Part shown: positions 1-8,473 of the stretch, in pieces
How positions within the stretch are numbered: position 1 is the first letter of the stretch
How the letters are laid out: every line of letters starts with the position of its first letter
Assembly (NCBI GenBank): GCA_963695195.1
Contig: CAVOGE010000007.1
Span: 1-64,000 of the forward strand
Reading direction: 5' to 3'
From: CF-167 sp963695195
GTDB taxonomy: Bacteria; Chloroflexota; Limnocylindria; QHBO01
DNA length: 64,000 nucleotides
Translations under genes and position numbers: made by a program
Notes under the pieces: model-generated
The model's database searches: none
Told to the model about the DNA's origin: nothing
The model's input: only the letters and a program-made list of their open reading frames with translations

Positions 1-197
1 CCGGTCCGCATCAGGACAACGACCACCGGCCGCCCACCCAGGCCACGGCCGTACGCGTAGAGGCGGCGGCCCTTTCGCCTCGCAATGCTCGAACCCGAGA
101 CCGCGAGAACGTCTGCCAACCCGAGGCGCTTCGCGGCCAAGTGAGCTTCCAGCCACTCCTGATCATCGTCGTCACCCAGATCCAAGGTGATGTGCAC
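1..197 (-). CDS. Partial small basic protein, possibly toxin-like
   Basis: An open minus-strand frame begins with GTG at 197 and runs off the window edge, giving about 65 residues. It starts VHITLDLGDDDQEWLEA and contains an RRKGRRLYAYGRGLGGR stretch followed by a hydrophobic strand. The strand plus the basic RR..YGR..GGR pattern loosely recalls BrnT-like or DUF4258-like toxins, but this is only a resemblance. A G-rich stretch lies just upstream of the GTG. It is the last visible gene behind the ADP-ribosylglycohydrolase, with a gap of about 50 bp. The C-terminus is outside the window. Confidence 0.45.
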   Translation of the reverse strand, partial: MHITLDLGDDDDQEWLEAHLAAKRLGLADVLAVSGSSIARRKGRRLYAYGRGLGGRPVVVVLMRT

Positions 198-247
198 GCC
201 CAGCCCCCATTAATCCGCTCTGATGGTATACGAATATGCCACCATGG

Positions 248-1178
248 TCAAGCGGACTGGCTGGCGAGCCTGCCGATCAGCGGCTCCACGATCTCGCGGC
301 CACGGAGGGCCGTGAGCCACTCCCCGGGGATCCCACCGCGGGCCTCCTCGAGTCCCCAGTAGATGCCGGCCAGTCCCCCGGCGATGGCGGCGGTCGTATC
401 GGTGTCGTGTCCGTAGCGGACGGCGCGCTGGATCGTCTCGGCGTACGAGCCGGACAGCGCGAACGCGTCCCAGGCGGACCAGAAGCTGTCGAGCACAAAG
501 CCGGTCCCGGACCTTTCGGCCCACCCCATCAGCTCTTCCAGGGCCGATGCATGGGCCGGCGTGCTGCCGGCCAGCCCATCGGCGTACAGCTCGCGCAGGC
601 GACGGACCGATGCGTCGAGCGCCCCCGGCCGATCCGGCTCCCCCGTCAGCAGGCGGCGCGCGATGAGCACGTACAGGGCACAGGCGACCTGGCAGCGCGG
701 ATGGCCGTGGGTGACCCGGCTGGCGAGGTGAGCCTGCTCCACCAGCGCGATGTCGCTCGGCGCCAGGTCCACCAGCGCCAGCGGCAGGATGCGCATCAGG
801 CTGCCATTGCCCGAGTCGCGGTCACCGGTCCCGCCGGCCTCGAGCGGTGGAGCCCCGAGCCGAACTCGGGCCAGGGCGCCGGCCGTGGTCCGACCGATGT
901 CGAACATGCCCGTCGCCGTCCGGGGTGTAGGCGCGGTCATCGACCCAGGCGAGGAAGCGTCTCGCCTGGTCCACCGGTGCGAACCCGACCTCGGTGAGCG
1001 AATCGAGCAGGGCCAGCATCAGCGCCCCATCGTCGCTCCAGGTGCCCTCCTGCTGTTCGTGCCGGCCACCGCCGCGCAGCTCGACGGCGGTGATCTCGGC
1101 GGGCTTCATGAACTCGTACGGAACGCCGATGGCGTCGCCCACCAGGTGTCCCCAGACAGCCGCCGCGCGACGATTCAC
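248..1178 (-). CDS. ADP-ribosylglycohydrolase (DraG-like), one frameshift
   Basis: This family removes ADP-ribose from proteins or hydrolyses related ADP-ribose linkages using two metal ions bound by Asp and Glu residues. The N-terminal part (822-1178) carries WGHLVGDAIGVPYEF and the metal-binding WSDDGALMLA. The C-terminal part (248-about 910) carries MFDIGRTTAGAL, GNGSLMRILPLAL and the second metal motif YGHDTDTTAAIAGGLAG. Both parts match one family but lie in different frames. They join near 908-912 beside a short C/G run, so a one-base indel is likely. The GTG start at 1178 overlaps the stop of the upstream small gene (GTGA), which indicates translational coupling. Function is confident; whether the frameshift is real is not known. 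Confidence 0.85.
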
Positions 1179-1378
1179 GAGCTGTCGTGCCGTTTCTCAG
1201 CGGGGACCGCCGCGGAAATGGGAGCGGCCTGCTCCTGCTGACGGCGCAGAGCGTCCCGGTAGATCCGTCCGGGGAGGCCGGTTTCATGCAGGTGGAACTC
1301 GATGTCGTCGGCCGAGTTGATGAGCTCGCCGCACTCGAGGCAGGGCCGCCCGAAATGGCCGTCGGAACGCATGGTCAT
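1175..1378 (-). CDS. Small Cys-containing protein (67 aa)
   Basis: A 67-residue protein with a single CLECGE pair near the N-terminus (residues 13-18) and a DDIEFHLHETG segment. Together these could form a small C2H2-like metal site (C..C...H.H), but this is only a visual suggestion. Its ATG overlaps the stop of the DUF6745 gene (ATGA) and its stop overlaps the start of the ADP-ribosylglycohydrolase, so the three genes are translationally coupled. The basic, Ala-rich tail has no recognised domain. The overlaps on both sides are the main evidence that it is a real gene. Confidence 0.6.
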   Translation of the reverse strand: MTMRSDGHFGRPCLECGELINSADDIEFHLHETGLPGRIYRDALRRQQEQAAPISAAVPAEKRHDSS

Positions 1379-2625
1379 GTCTCCACCGCCGGCTCGTACT
1401 GCAGGGATGTCATACCAAAGGTCCAGGCAACCGCCTCGCGGGCTGACGTCGACTCAGGCGGAACCCGCAGGAAGTAGGTTTTGGAGCTGCCGTCCGGTTC
1501 CGGGGTCGAATTCACTACCTCCACGAGTGCCTCGCGCACCTGCCCCTTGGCCGGGGGCCTACCCGACATCCAACGAGGATAAGGAACGGGCGGGTCGAAT
1601 CGCCGCCAGAGTCGCCCGAACTCGTCCTCATCGACCAGCTCGGCTTTGCCGTCGCGCAACAGCCGCTCATACCCAACGCGTTCGATCATCACCCGCCGCA
1701 CCTCGGCGTTGCGTTCGTGGTCGATCTCCTCAACGGTGATCCGCTCGGGAGATGTGACGACCCAATCTGGGACCGCAACGCCGTCGATCGCCCAAGCGGA
1801 GAAGCCATCGCGGTATCTGATCACCGGGCCGTCGGACGAGTGCAGCCGCCCCTGGTCATCGACCGCTACCAATTCGGGCCGCTCGGACACGATGGCCAGC
1901 CCGTGGACGGCCCACCAAGGGCCGGCACTCCGGGCCACCTCAAGACGGTTGTGGAGCAGCGCCTGATCGTCGGAGTCCCAGCGGGCGCGCCGGGTCAGCC
2001 GCGGATCAAACACGCTGAAGAGCAGGTCGAGTGCCGCGGCATCCAGGTCGAACTGGCCGAGCTGCATGGCGGCGATCGCCTCTGCAGGCCCGGCATCCCG
2101 CGGTCGGGTGGCGTACCGTCCACCGCCGGGCGTGCCTTTGGGCGCGCGGTACCGCTCGAAGTCGCGCTCGAAGGGAAAGCGACCGGCGAGGCTTCCGACG
2201 ACGGCGCTGCCCAGAGGCCGGATGCTGGAAGGAAGCAGTGGCGGGTCGATCGTCGCGAGCGCGCGGGTCAGCCGAGAAACCATCGAACGCCGCCTCCCTG
2301 GGCGCAGCGCGAACGGGTCGCCGAGCGAATCGAAGTAGCGGTCATACCAGCCGCGGACATGCTGGCCGCCCCACTTCACAACGTACGGGTCCGCCACTGG
2401 CTCGCGAGCAGCGGTCAGGGCGTAGGCCTCCACTCCAGCGGCCGGCGACGCGACCCACTCGAATGTTGGAGCGGCCAGCCCGCGCACCGTGTACAGGCTG
2501 CGGATGGCGCGCTCCGTGCGTTCTCGGTCGGCGGGGTCCGTCGAGAGGTGCGTCTTGGTCCATTCTGCGCGGGCATCGAGAAGGCGACCCCGAAGAGTCG
2601 ACAGGCTCTGATCAATCGCGGCCAT
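1375..2625 (-). CDS. DUF6745-type protein (416 aa)
   Basis: The C-terminal half contains LHSSDGPVIRYRDGFSAWAI, then a GVAVPDWVVTSPE strand, then EVRRVMIERVGYERLL. This order (HxxDGPAxxxRDG, xxG..VP.WV, N.EVRR..IE..G..R) is the signature of the DUF6745 family, which is common in actinobacteria and of unknown biochemical role. The N-terminal 200 residues are Arg-rich and not recognised. It starts directly after the stop of the upstream conserved protein and overlaps the downstream small gene, so it sits inside a coupled operon with VWA and ADP-ribosylglycohydrolase genes. I infer no specific activity. Confidence 0.7.
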   Translation of the reverse strand: MAAIDQSLSTLRGRLLDARAEWTKTHLSTDPADRERTERAIRSLYTVRGLAAPTFEWVASPAAGVEAYALTAAREPVADPYVVKWGGQHVRGWYDRYFDSLGDPFALRPGRRRSMVSRLTRALATIDPPLLPSSIRPLGSAVVGSLAGRFPFERDFERYRAPKGTPGGGRYATRPRDAGPAEAIAAMQLGQFDLDAAALDLLFSVFDPRLTRRARWDSDDQALLHNRLEVARSAGPWWAVHGLAIVSERPELVAVDDQGRLHSSDGPVIRYRDGFSAWAIDGVAVPDWVVTSPERITVEEIDHERNAEVRRVMIERVGYERLLRDGKAELVDEDEFGRLWRRFDPPVPYPRWMSGRPPAKGQVREALVEVVNSTPEPDGSSKTYFLRVPPESTSAREAVAWTFGMTSLQYEPAVET

Positions 2626-3159
2626 CTAGTCCACCACCGATCGCCAACCGTCCCACGCAGAGGCGTCGAACTCACGTTGGACCACCACTTGGTAGGAGCC
2701 CGGGACGACGTCGATGGACGCATGTTCCTCGTGAACGAGTTGCGCGGGCTTGCCGACGACGACCAATCGATCACCGTTGGCCACGGAGAACGCGTGGACC
2801 TCAGGACCGACGAGCACATGGGAGTGGCCGGTGGCCTCGCCCTCCGCAAGGACGAGCCTTCCTGCGCCGGTCTCACGGTTAGCGTGAGTGGGCACTCGGT
2901 AGATCGGCCGCAGCAGGACGTCGCCCTGTCGGACCATAACGGGCTGAGGCCCGGCCTGGTAATCCCCGGGCTGGCCCACTTTGACAGATTGCGAAGTGAC
3001 AAAGGATGGGGCCGGCGTGCCTTCATCGGCCACGGGTGGCTGGGTATGGACATCGGGTGCATGCATTGCCACTCCCATCTCACAAACCCAAACATCCAAC
3101 GGGCGAGGTTCGTGAAGCAACCCCAACCAAGTGAGGATTCTCCGAAGTTGCATTGACAT
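2626..3159 (-). CDS. Conserved small beta-rich protein found beside DUF6745
   Basis: A protein of about 177 residues, using the internal ATG at 3159 (MSMQLRRILTW). The recognisable core is QGDVLLRPIYRVP, then LAEGEATGHSHVLVG, then AQLVHEEHASIDVVPGSY and QREFD. This Q-G-D / EGE-TGH-H / HEEH.....PG.Y....QREFD pattern is a conserved family; I know of no assigned function. The two His-rich motifs (TGHSH, VHEEH) could bind a metal in a cupin-like fold, which is inference. Its stop abuts the ATG of the DUF6745 gene with no gap, which suggests that the two products act together. Confidence 0.65.
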   Translation of the reverse strand: MSMQLRRILTWLGLLHEPRPLDVWVCEMGVAMHAPDVHTQPPVADEGTPAPSFVTSQSVKVGQPGDYQAGPQPVMVRQGDVLLRPIYRVPTHANRETGAGRLVLAEGEATGHSHVLVGPEVHAFSVANGDRLVVVGKPAQLVHEEHASIDVVPGSYQVVVQREFDASAWDGWRSVVD

Positions 3160-3302
3160 CTGGATTCCTTCCTTTCCTATCGAACCTGGCTGGGGCACCG
3201 TGCCCGCGGGTGCGGATCGGTTGCCGGGCCGTCATCGAGCCAGGACTCTCGGGCCACTCTTGATAGGACGGCCGCGGGAAGGCCCCGCGGCCGCCTCCCC
3301 CC

Positions 3303-4598
3303 TCAGCTCCCCGGTGTTTCTCGCCGCGCCTTGCCTGCCGCGTCACGCGAACGCGCCTGGTTGGAGCCGCGGTAGTAGATGCCCTTGCGGTCGAGTTCCG
3401 ACATCGGCCCCAGGAACTGGTCAGTCTCGGCAAGCAGCTGCTGCTGCAGGACGAGCATCTCGGGATCGTCGAACCGGGCGACGCTCACTCGCCTGAACTT
3501 GATGGTCTCACTCGCCTTCTTGAAGTCACCGGACCGATGCAGCTGCACCGCCTCCTGCCGCGCCTGTGCGACCTGGAGCTTGGCGACGGCCCGCTCGACG
3601 TCGGTGTTCGGCTTCTCCGCCTTGCAGGCGGCGGCAGCGGCGGACTCGAAGTCGAGCGAGCAGCCATCGGCCTTGAGGATGCCGTCGCGGTCGGCGACGG
3701 TGAAGAAGACGGTCGTCTGGGCGCCGAGCGCCTGCGCCGCGGGGAACTCGACGGAGAGCACGAGTTCAACGTCCTGCCCGGCCACGAGATCGCCGATGAG
3801 CAGGTGCAGGTCTCCCGGCACGGCCGCCTTGGCGGCAACCGGCGAGAGCGCCTGGACGATCAGCCCCGGAGCGTGCTTGACGCTGATCTCGACGCCGCGC
3901 GCCACCGTCTCGAGCAGCTCGCCCAGCTCCCCGGTCATGTAGTCGGGGATCTGCTCGGGACGCTCGATGAAGTAGAAGTGGCCGCCGCCGGCATCGGCGA
4001 TCGACTGGAGGAGCGTCTCGTCGAAGTCGGCGCCCACGCCGAAGGTCGAGGTCGGCACGCCCGATGCGCGCAGGTCGGCCGCGAAGGCCGAGAGCACCGC
4101 AGGATCGGTCTCGCCGATGTTGGCCAGCCCATCGGTCAGCAGGAGGACGCGGTTGACGCCGGCGGGATCCAGGTGCGCCTTGAGCGCGTCGGCGCCGCGG
4201 CTCCAGCCTTCGTGCAGGGCGGTGCTGCCACGCGCGTCCACGGTCTGCAGCGCAACGAGCGCGTCGTGCTTGGCGGCATCGGTCGCCAGGGCACTGGCGG
4301 CGACCGTTTCGACCCGGTTGTCGTAGGTCACGATGGCGAAGCGGTCCTGCGGCGTCAGGCCGGTGAGGGCGCGCTGGACGGCGTACCGCGCCAGGGCCAG
4401 CTTGGAGCCGGCCATGGAGCCGGAACGGTCGAGCACGAAGCAGACGTTGACGCCCGGGCGTGCCGGCTTGTCGTCGTGGTGGCCGGTGACCGGCGCGGTG
4501 AGGTGCACCAGGACGTGACGCAGGTCGGGACGGCTGGCCCGGACAAGGCGCCGGTCGGATTGAACGGTGAAGGTGGCTGGCTTGGGTCGACTGGTCAT
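3303..4598 (-). CDS. VWA-domain protein (431 aa)
   Basis: Residues 50-230 form a von Willebrand A domain with a complete metal-ion-dependent adhesion site: DRSGSM (D56, S58, S60), a conserved Thr in the ARGSTALHEGW loop and the DGLANIGE Asp. The remainder is a beta-rich region (PGDLHLLIGDLVAGQDVELVL) followed by a helical tail. This is the layout of cytosolic VWA proteins of the YfbK/CoxE-like type that bind protein partners. No signal peptide is visible. The ATG at 4598 is preceded by GGAGGT at good spacing; an upstream extension to 4682 is Arg-rich and lacks such a site. It heads the minus-strand operon and is divergent from the HTH/CBS regulator. Confidence 0.8.
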   Translation of the reverse strand: MTSRPKPATFTVQSDRRLVRASRPDLRHVLVHLTAPVTGHHDDKPARPGVNVCFVLDRSGSMAGSKLALARYAVQRALTGLTPQDRFAIVTYDNRVETVAASALATDAAKHDALVALQTVDARGSTALHEGWSRGADALKAHLDPAGVNRVLLLTDGLANIGETDPAVLSAFAADLRASGVPTSTFGVGADFDETLLQSIADAGGGHFYFIERPEQIPDYMTGELGELLETVARGVEISVKHAPGLIVQALSPVAAKAAVPGDLHLLIGDLVAGQDVELVLSVEFPAAQALGAQTTVFFTVADRDGILKADGCSLDFESAAAAACKAEKPNTDVERAVAKLQVAQARQEAVQLHRSGDFKKASETIKFRRVSVARFDDPEMLVLQQQLLAETDQFLGPMSELDRKGIYYRGSNQARSRDAAGKARRETPGS

Positions 4599-4716
4599 GC
4601 GTGATACCTCCGCTGGTGATGGACCGATCTTCCGATCGGGTCGTGACAGGTCTGGTGTCGTGATGCTGCGGCGCGGTGCCATACTCCCTTCGAGCGTGTC
4701 GTTCTCGCGTGTGCTC

Positions 4717-4745
4717 TTGCGCTATGCGCGTCATGCGTGTATACA
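4717..4745 (+). promoter_or_regulatory. Candidate sigma-70 promoter for the HTH/CBS regulator
   Basis: TTGCGC at 4717-4722 and TATACA at 4740-4745 are separated by exactly 17 bp, in the gap between the divergent VWA and HTH genes. The following TGTAGCACGGTACTGTC looks AT-richer than the surroundings and could hold an operator. Only the spacing and the -10 match support this. Confidence 0.4.
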
Positions 4746-5125
4746 TATCTGCACACACTGTAGCACGGTACTGTCAAGTATGCAAGACACTTCGCACGGA
4801 AAGGCCCCAGAGCCGTGACGACGAGCGGCGTCGCCAGGGTCAACGCCTGGCAGGGCTCGTCCAGGAGCGGTGGCGCGGTCCCGGCGGCGTCAGCGGGCTG
4901 AGCAGGGAGCTCGGCGTCAGTCGCGCGACCATCTACTCGTGGTTCAAGGGCGCCACCTCGCCCGATACCGCAACGCTGACCCGGCTCGCCCGACTCCTGG
5001 TCGTCGCGCCATCGGAGCTGTTGATGGCCCTGGGAGGGTCCGATCAGACCCGAGCTGCTGGACGCGCGGATCCGCGAGGTCACCGCCCAGACGCTGCAGC
5101 AGGTCATCTCGGACGGGACCGATGA
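4733..5125 (+). CDS. XRE-like helix-turn-helix regulator, probable N-terminal part of HTH-CBS protein
   Basis: The core reads RLAGLVQERW..GGVSGLSRELGVSRATIYSW, then ATLTRLARLLVVAPSELLMAL: a four- to five-helix XRE/HTH_3 DNA-binding domain. The start is unresolved. In-frame ATGs at 4724 and 4733 lie within or before the likely promoter, and the ATG at 4780 is in another frame, so a second indel near 4812 is possible. After position 5045 this frame becomes low-complexity Arg/Ala, while an adjacent frame reads PELLDARIREVTAQTLQQVI and leads without a stop into the CBS protein at 5136. The simplest reading is a single HTH-linker-CBS regulator split by an indel near 5035-5055. Confidence 0.6.
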   Translation: MRVYISAHTVARYCQVCKTLRTERPQSRDDERRRQGQRLAGLVQERWRGPGGVSGLSRELGVSRATIYSWFKGATSPDTATLTRLARLLVVAPSELLMALGGSDQTRAAGRADPRGHRPDAAAGHLGRDR

Positions 5126-5135
5126 GGAGACGCGC

Positions 5136-5687
5136 ATGCTCGCCCGCGCGCCCGATTCCTGGCGCCAGCCGCCATCAGGACCGCCAGCCATGGAGCAGCG
5201 TCTCGAGGTTCGAGCCGGACGCCCCAATCTCGCTCGTCGGATCAGCGCGCCAGCGCCGACCGTCCTGGACCTGATCGGCCCCCAGGAGGTCGCCTGGTGC
5301 GACGCCGATGACCCGGTCGGTCCGGTGGCCCAGCGCATGTACCGTGCCAACTACTCGCAACTGCCGGTGCGCGACCGCGACCGATGGGTCGGCCTTCTGA
5401 CCACCGATACCATCGCCCGCTGGACCGCCGCCCGATCAGGCCGCGGCCGGGAGTACGACGAGACGACCCCGGTCCGCGAGGTGCTCCCCTACGCCGAAGA
5501 CCCGGACGCGTTTCGCGTCGTCGGTCGGCACGCCACATCGGCCGAGGTTGCGCGGATCTTCGACGACTTCGCGGCACAGGGTCGCGCCCTGGGTGCGGCA
5601 CTGGTGACGCCCCGCGGACAGCCGCACGGAGAGCTGTTGGGAATCGTTACCGCCTCGGACCTGCCGCGAGTGAGGTCTGCGACGTAG
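5136..5687 (+). CDS. CBS-domain pair protein, probable C-terminal part of the HTH-CBS regulator
   Basis: Two CBS repeats are visible: VAWCDADDPVGPVAQRMYRA..SQLPVRDRDRWVGLLTT (about residues 50-90) and a second ending GQPHGELLGIVTASDLPR. CBS pairs bind adenosyl nucleotides and often regulate a linked domain. The open frame extends back to about 5010 with a helical segment that follows naturally from the HTH domain, but no ATG or GTG occurs there before 5136. I infer that HTH and CBS parts are one protein interrupted by a one-base indel; two separate genes cannot be excluded. Confidence 0.65.
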   Translation: MLARAPDSWRQPPSGPPAMEQRLEVRAGRPNLARRISAPAPTVLDLIGPQEVAWCDADDPVGPVAQRMYRANYSQLPVRDRDRWVGLLTTDTIARWTAARSGRGREYDETTPVREVLPYAEDPDAFRVVGRHATSAEVARIFDDFAAQGRALGAALVTPRGQPHGELLGIVTASDLPRVRSAT

Positions 5688-5731
5688 GCTGCCCGCGTTT
5701 GGGTAGGAGTAGGCTCGAGTGGGGCAGCCTA
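5685..5731. terminator. Inverted repeat between convergent genes, candidate bidirectional terminator
   Basis: TAGGCTGCCC at 5685-5694 pairs perfectly with GGGCAGCCTA at 5722-5731 around a 27-nt loop. It lies exactly between the 3' ends of the CBS gene (plus) and the NADAR gene (minus). There is no strong T-run on either side. Confidence 0.45.
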
Positions 5732-5732
5732 G

Positions 5733-6413
5733 CTATCCTTCAGAAGGCGTCCCCAACGGGAAGAGCACGGCTTGGACGTCCTCGGCTGCACGCATGGCGG
5801 CGAGACGATCCTCCTCTGAGTTGCGCACCTTAATCCGGACCACCCTGCGTCCGGCAATCCACAGATCGATCGGCGGTGGATCTACCGGCCCCCATCCTTT
5901 GGGGCCCACGCCCCCGATTTCTTCGCGCAATTCCATAAGGAGTCTGCCGAGTGCATTAACTCCCACGAGCGTGCCGTTCTGCGGCTTTGCACCCCAGTAA
6001 GCATCTCGTCGAGATTCCTCAACGATCGGTCGGTCGCCGGTACGTAGGAGCAGCTCACTAAATCTGAACCAATTCTGCGCGAGCTTGACTCGGAGGCACC
6101 AGCGCATGACCGCGACGCGGACCGAATCCCAGTCGGGCCGGGTAAGGCCCCGGTAGGGCTTCGCAACCATCTTCGCCGCCATCGGGCTGGCTTGATCGAT
6201 GATCTTGAGCTGGAGGTCGGGCCGCTTAGGAAATCGGCACGCCTGATACAGCGCTTCCGCGGTGCGGATGTCGAGATCATTTACCTTGAGAGGGAAGCCG
6301 GCCGCCATGTTCGAGAGCCCGCCCCACTCCTCGGCGGTCTTGCGAAACACGACGCTTGAATCGCGGGCGTAGGTCCGAGATTCCGACCGCTGTTGAGCGT
6401 TAGCGAGCGTCAT
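5733..6413 (-). CDS. NADAR family protein (YbiA-like, 226 aa)
   Basis: Known NADAR proteins act as N-glycosidases on riboflavin-pathway intermediates or on ADP-ribosylated guanine. Seen here: an N-terminal WGGLSNMAAGFPLKVND, the conserved TAEALYQACRF, a central AAKMVAKPYRGLTRPDW, and the C-terminal YWGAKPQNGTLVGVNALGRLLMELR split over residues 137-162. These correspond to the FLSNF, E.YFQ..KF and YWG...G.N.LG.LLM..R motifs. The ATG at 6413 lies 14 nt inside the upstream phosphoribosyltransferase-like gene, so the two are co-translated. The context favours a nucleotide-modification role in a conflict system over a riboflavin role. Confidence 0.85.
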   Translation of the reverse strand: MTLANAQQRSESRTYARDSSVVFRKTAEEWGGLSNMAAGFPLKVNDLDIRTAEALYQACRFPKRPDLQLKIIDQASPMAAKMVAKPYRGLTRPDWDSVRVAVMRWCLRVKLAQNWFRFSELLLRTGDRPIVEESRRDAYWGAKPQNGTLVGVNALGRLLMELREEIGGVGPKGWGPVDPPPIDLWIAGRRVVRIKVRNSEEDRLAAMRAAEDVQAVLFPLGTPSEG

Positions 6414-7968
6414 CGTAGGTCACTCGCTGGAACAGCGGATACCAGTCAAGCGCGCTCCCTGCCTCGTGCCCAGGGCCTCCCCACCAGAGGGCGAGAGGGG
6501 CGTTGTTTGGGCAGTTTCGATACGTTACGATCAATGAGCCGAAGCCCAGTCCGAAGTGGCTGAATCCGAGCGGCCGCAGAACCGATTTTGGGTTTCCTAC
6601 GCGAGTCCGGATCCGCAGCCCAGCCATCAATAGCTCTCGCTCGAGGAGGCTGCGCCCTTCTTCGGTCCTGAAGGGCGGCTGGCCGGCGCTCGCCGGCGTA
6701 CGCGCTTGAAACGAGATGACCGGCGGCCCCGCCATGTACCTGTGGATGAGCGGGTCATCCGGAAGACGTGTCGGCCACAGGACGCCTGACGAGTCACGGT
6801 TGGCAAGGTGATTCTCGGTGATGGCGCCCGATACGAAGGTCACGGCCACTTTCTTCCCGACTTCGCTCGCCAACTGGGTAAGCCTTCGCTTGGCGTCGTA
6901 CCTACCATGCGTGTGCGACGCCATCGTGAGGACGAGGACCCTCGCGGAGGCGGGTGCGGCGTCGCGGATCCATCCTCCCAGATCTTGAACAACCCGGTTG
7001 CCGCTGAAAACTACGTCGTCGAGGTACACGAAGGGCCCGCGACGGCTGCCTACCTCGGGGAGAGTTGGTCCGAATGCGGAACGGAGGACGTTGTGAAACA
7101 AATCGAGCATGTCGCGCTGTGAATGGCCGTTCTGCTGGATGTCAAGTAGGGTGGCGTTCCTCCAGAGAGAAGCCGGATCCGATATGGATGAATCAAAGGC
7201 AATCAGGGGCAGCTGAGGACTGGTGGTGAGGTGTTCAAGGTATGCAAGGACGCGCTGGCGGCTCAGGTACGTCTTCTCCAATACGTGGCCGAGTTCCCGC
7301 AGCAGCGGTATCTGGACATCAGCATCGAATTGACTGGCCCACCGGGCGACGTGATCGCCATCGAGAGGAAATAGGCCGGTCATCCGGTAATCACCGATGG
7401 TCGCGGCGAAGGAGCTCAACAGATCCTCCCGCTCAGTCTTTGGGGCTGTGGAGAGCCGACTCCGCGACTCCATCGCCACCAGGTCGCCAGCAGCCACCCA
7501 GCCTCCGACAGGGACTTCACGTTCCCGCAAGGCAAAGACCTGTGGATTTACCCTGGCTCGGTCCAGAATCTGCTTGCGAAGCTCGGCGAGTGCCATATGC
7601 CCCAGACTGCCAGACCGCGGCAGCGCGTAGGTAGCTATCAACTCCTGAATTAGCGGGACAGGACTACCGCGCAGCACATGAGCGAGAATCGTCGCCGAGA
7701 GTTCATGGCGAGGGAGCAATCGTAGGATCCCGATGACGGCTCGGTCCAGGCTCTGGGCGGCTAAGGGCTGCGCGCCGTCGCCTCGCAGGCAGACAACCAA
7801 GGTACGGTGCGCGTCCTGCACTAGAAGACGAGGTACCTCGCCTGAGGCGTGCGCGTGCGTGCTCGGTTCGATAGATCGCCACGATGCGCGCGGGTCTGTG
7901 CAGCCACCTCCGGCATCGCACGATTGTACGGCGAGAACGCTAGCGTCCCGGCGTTGCGACGGAGACAT
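6400..7968 (-). CDS. Phosphoribosyltransferase-like protein (PRTase-CE type, 522 aa)
   Basis: Residues 312-326 read GPFVYLDDVVFSGNR, equivalent to the PRPP-binding loop (VDDV.STG..) of type I phosphoribosyltransferases with changed flanks. A Rossmann-like strand follows (ARVLVLTMASHTHGRYDAK). The C-terminus has YRNCPNNAPLALWWGGPG, a motif of the 'conflict-exclusive' PRTase-like proteins predicted in defence loci. The first 100 residues may be overextended, but the ATG at 7968 forms a TGATG overlap with the upstream gene. Residues 130-300 are helical and unassigned. The overlap with NADAR downstream suggests paired action on a nucleotide or PRPP-derived product; this is inference. Confidence 0.7.
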   Translation of the reverse strand: MSPSQRRDASVLAVQSCDAGGGCTDPRASWRSIEPSTHAHASGEVPRLLVQDAHRTLVVCLRGDGAQPLAAQSLDRAVIGILRLLPRHELSATILAHVLRGSPVPLIQELIATYALPRSGSLGHMALAELRKQILDRARVNPQVFALREREVPVGGWVAAGDLVAMESRSRLSTAPKTEREDLLSSFAATIGDYRMTGLFPLDGDHVARWASQFDADVQIPLLRELGHVLEKTYLSRQRVLAYLEHLTTSPQLPLIAFDSSISDPASLWRNATLLDIQQNGHSQRDMLDLFHNVLRSAFGPTLPEVGSRRGPFVYLDDVVFSGNRVVQDLGGWIRDAAPASARVLVLTMASHTHGRYDAKRRLTQLASEVGKKVAVTFVSGAITENHLANRDSSGVLWPTRLPDDPLIHRYMAGPPVISFQARTPASAGQPPFRTEEGRSLLERELLMAGLRIRTRVGNPKSVLRPLGFSHFGLGFGSLIVTYRNCPNNAPLALWWGGPGHEAGSALDWYPLFQRVTYDDAR

Positions 7969-8213
7969 CAGGAACGGTCAGCCTTCTCCCTGGACGGCTT
8001 GCCGCCGACGTATCCAAGCAGGGAGTGCACCCGCTGATCGATCTCCGTGAGCTGGTGGAGAATCCGGGCGCGGTCCTGGTGACCACGGAAGGCTCCAAGG
8101 CGGCTGACGCGGTCCGCCAACTCGTTGGCCTCCACCTCGTAGTGCCGGGCTTCCTGCGTGGGCTCTTCGGGCGACCTTACCCGATTCGCCACGACGAGCC
8201 GCGAGGCGGTCAC
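7968..8213 (-). CDS. Small helical protein opening the NADAR operon (about 81 aa)
   Basis: The core EARHYEVEANELADRVSRLG and the ARILHQLTEIDQRVHSLLG segment are two amphipathic helices, so a helical bundle or coiled coil is likely. No family recognised. The GTG at 8213 has a G-rich stretch about 13 nt upstream; a longer frame reaches 8291. Its stop overlaps the ATG of the PRTase-like gene (TGATG), so it is the first gene of a three-gene operon and could be a regulatory or adaptor subunit. Confidence 0.5.
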   Translation of the reverse strand: MTASRLVVANRVRSPEEPTQEARHYEVEANELADRVSRLGAFRGHQDRARILHQLTEIDQRVHSLLGYVGGKPSREKADRS

Positions 8214-8473
8214 TGAGTGGCATCTGCTCTCCCCATCGTATCTCCCGAAACCCTCATACGAGAACGTCGCCGGGACCGGTTCTCGCGACAAACTCTAGCG
8301 CCTAAGCGCGACAGCTCTCGTGTCGCCGCCAAGGCCCGCGGCTCGATCTCACGCGGCGCTGCGAACCAGTTCAGCGGACACCTGCGCCGTTCTCTGGGCG
8401 GCGGAGGCGCCGCCAGGCGCGGATTTGGCTCGAGTGAGGTATGTAGGCCGTCGCGGCCCCTAGCCCCCAGCCG
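8214..8473. other. Intergenic region without a recognisable gene
   Basis: About 260 bp upstream of the NADAR operon. It should contain that operon's promoter, but I see no convincing -35/-10 pair, no inverted repeat and no conserved frame. Confidence 0.3.

Noticed and set aside
1717..3156. A 479-codon plus-strand open frame over the DUF6745 region
   Set aside because: No domain, and it is opposite the coupled minus-strand genes with conserved motifs and overlapping starts.
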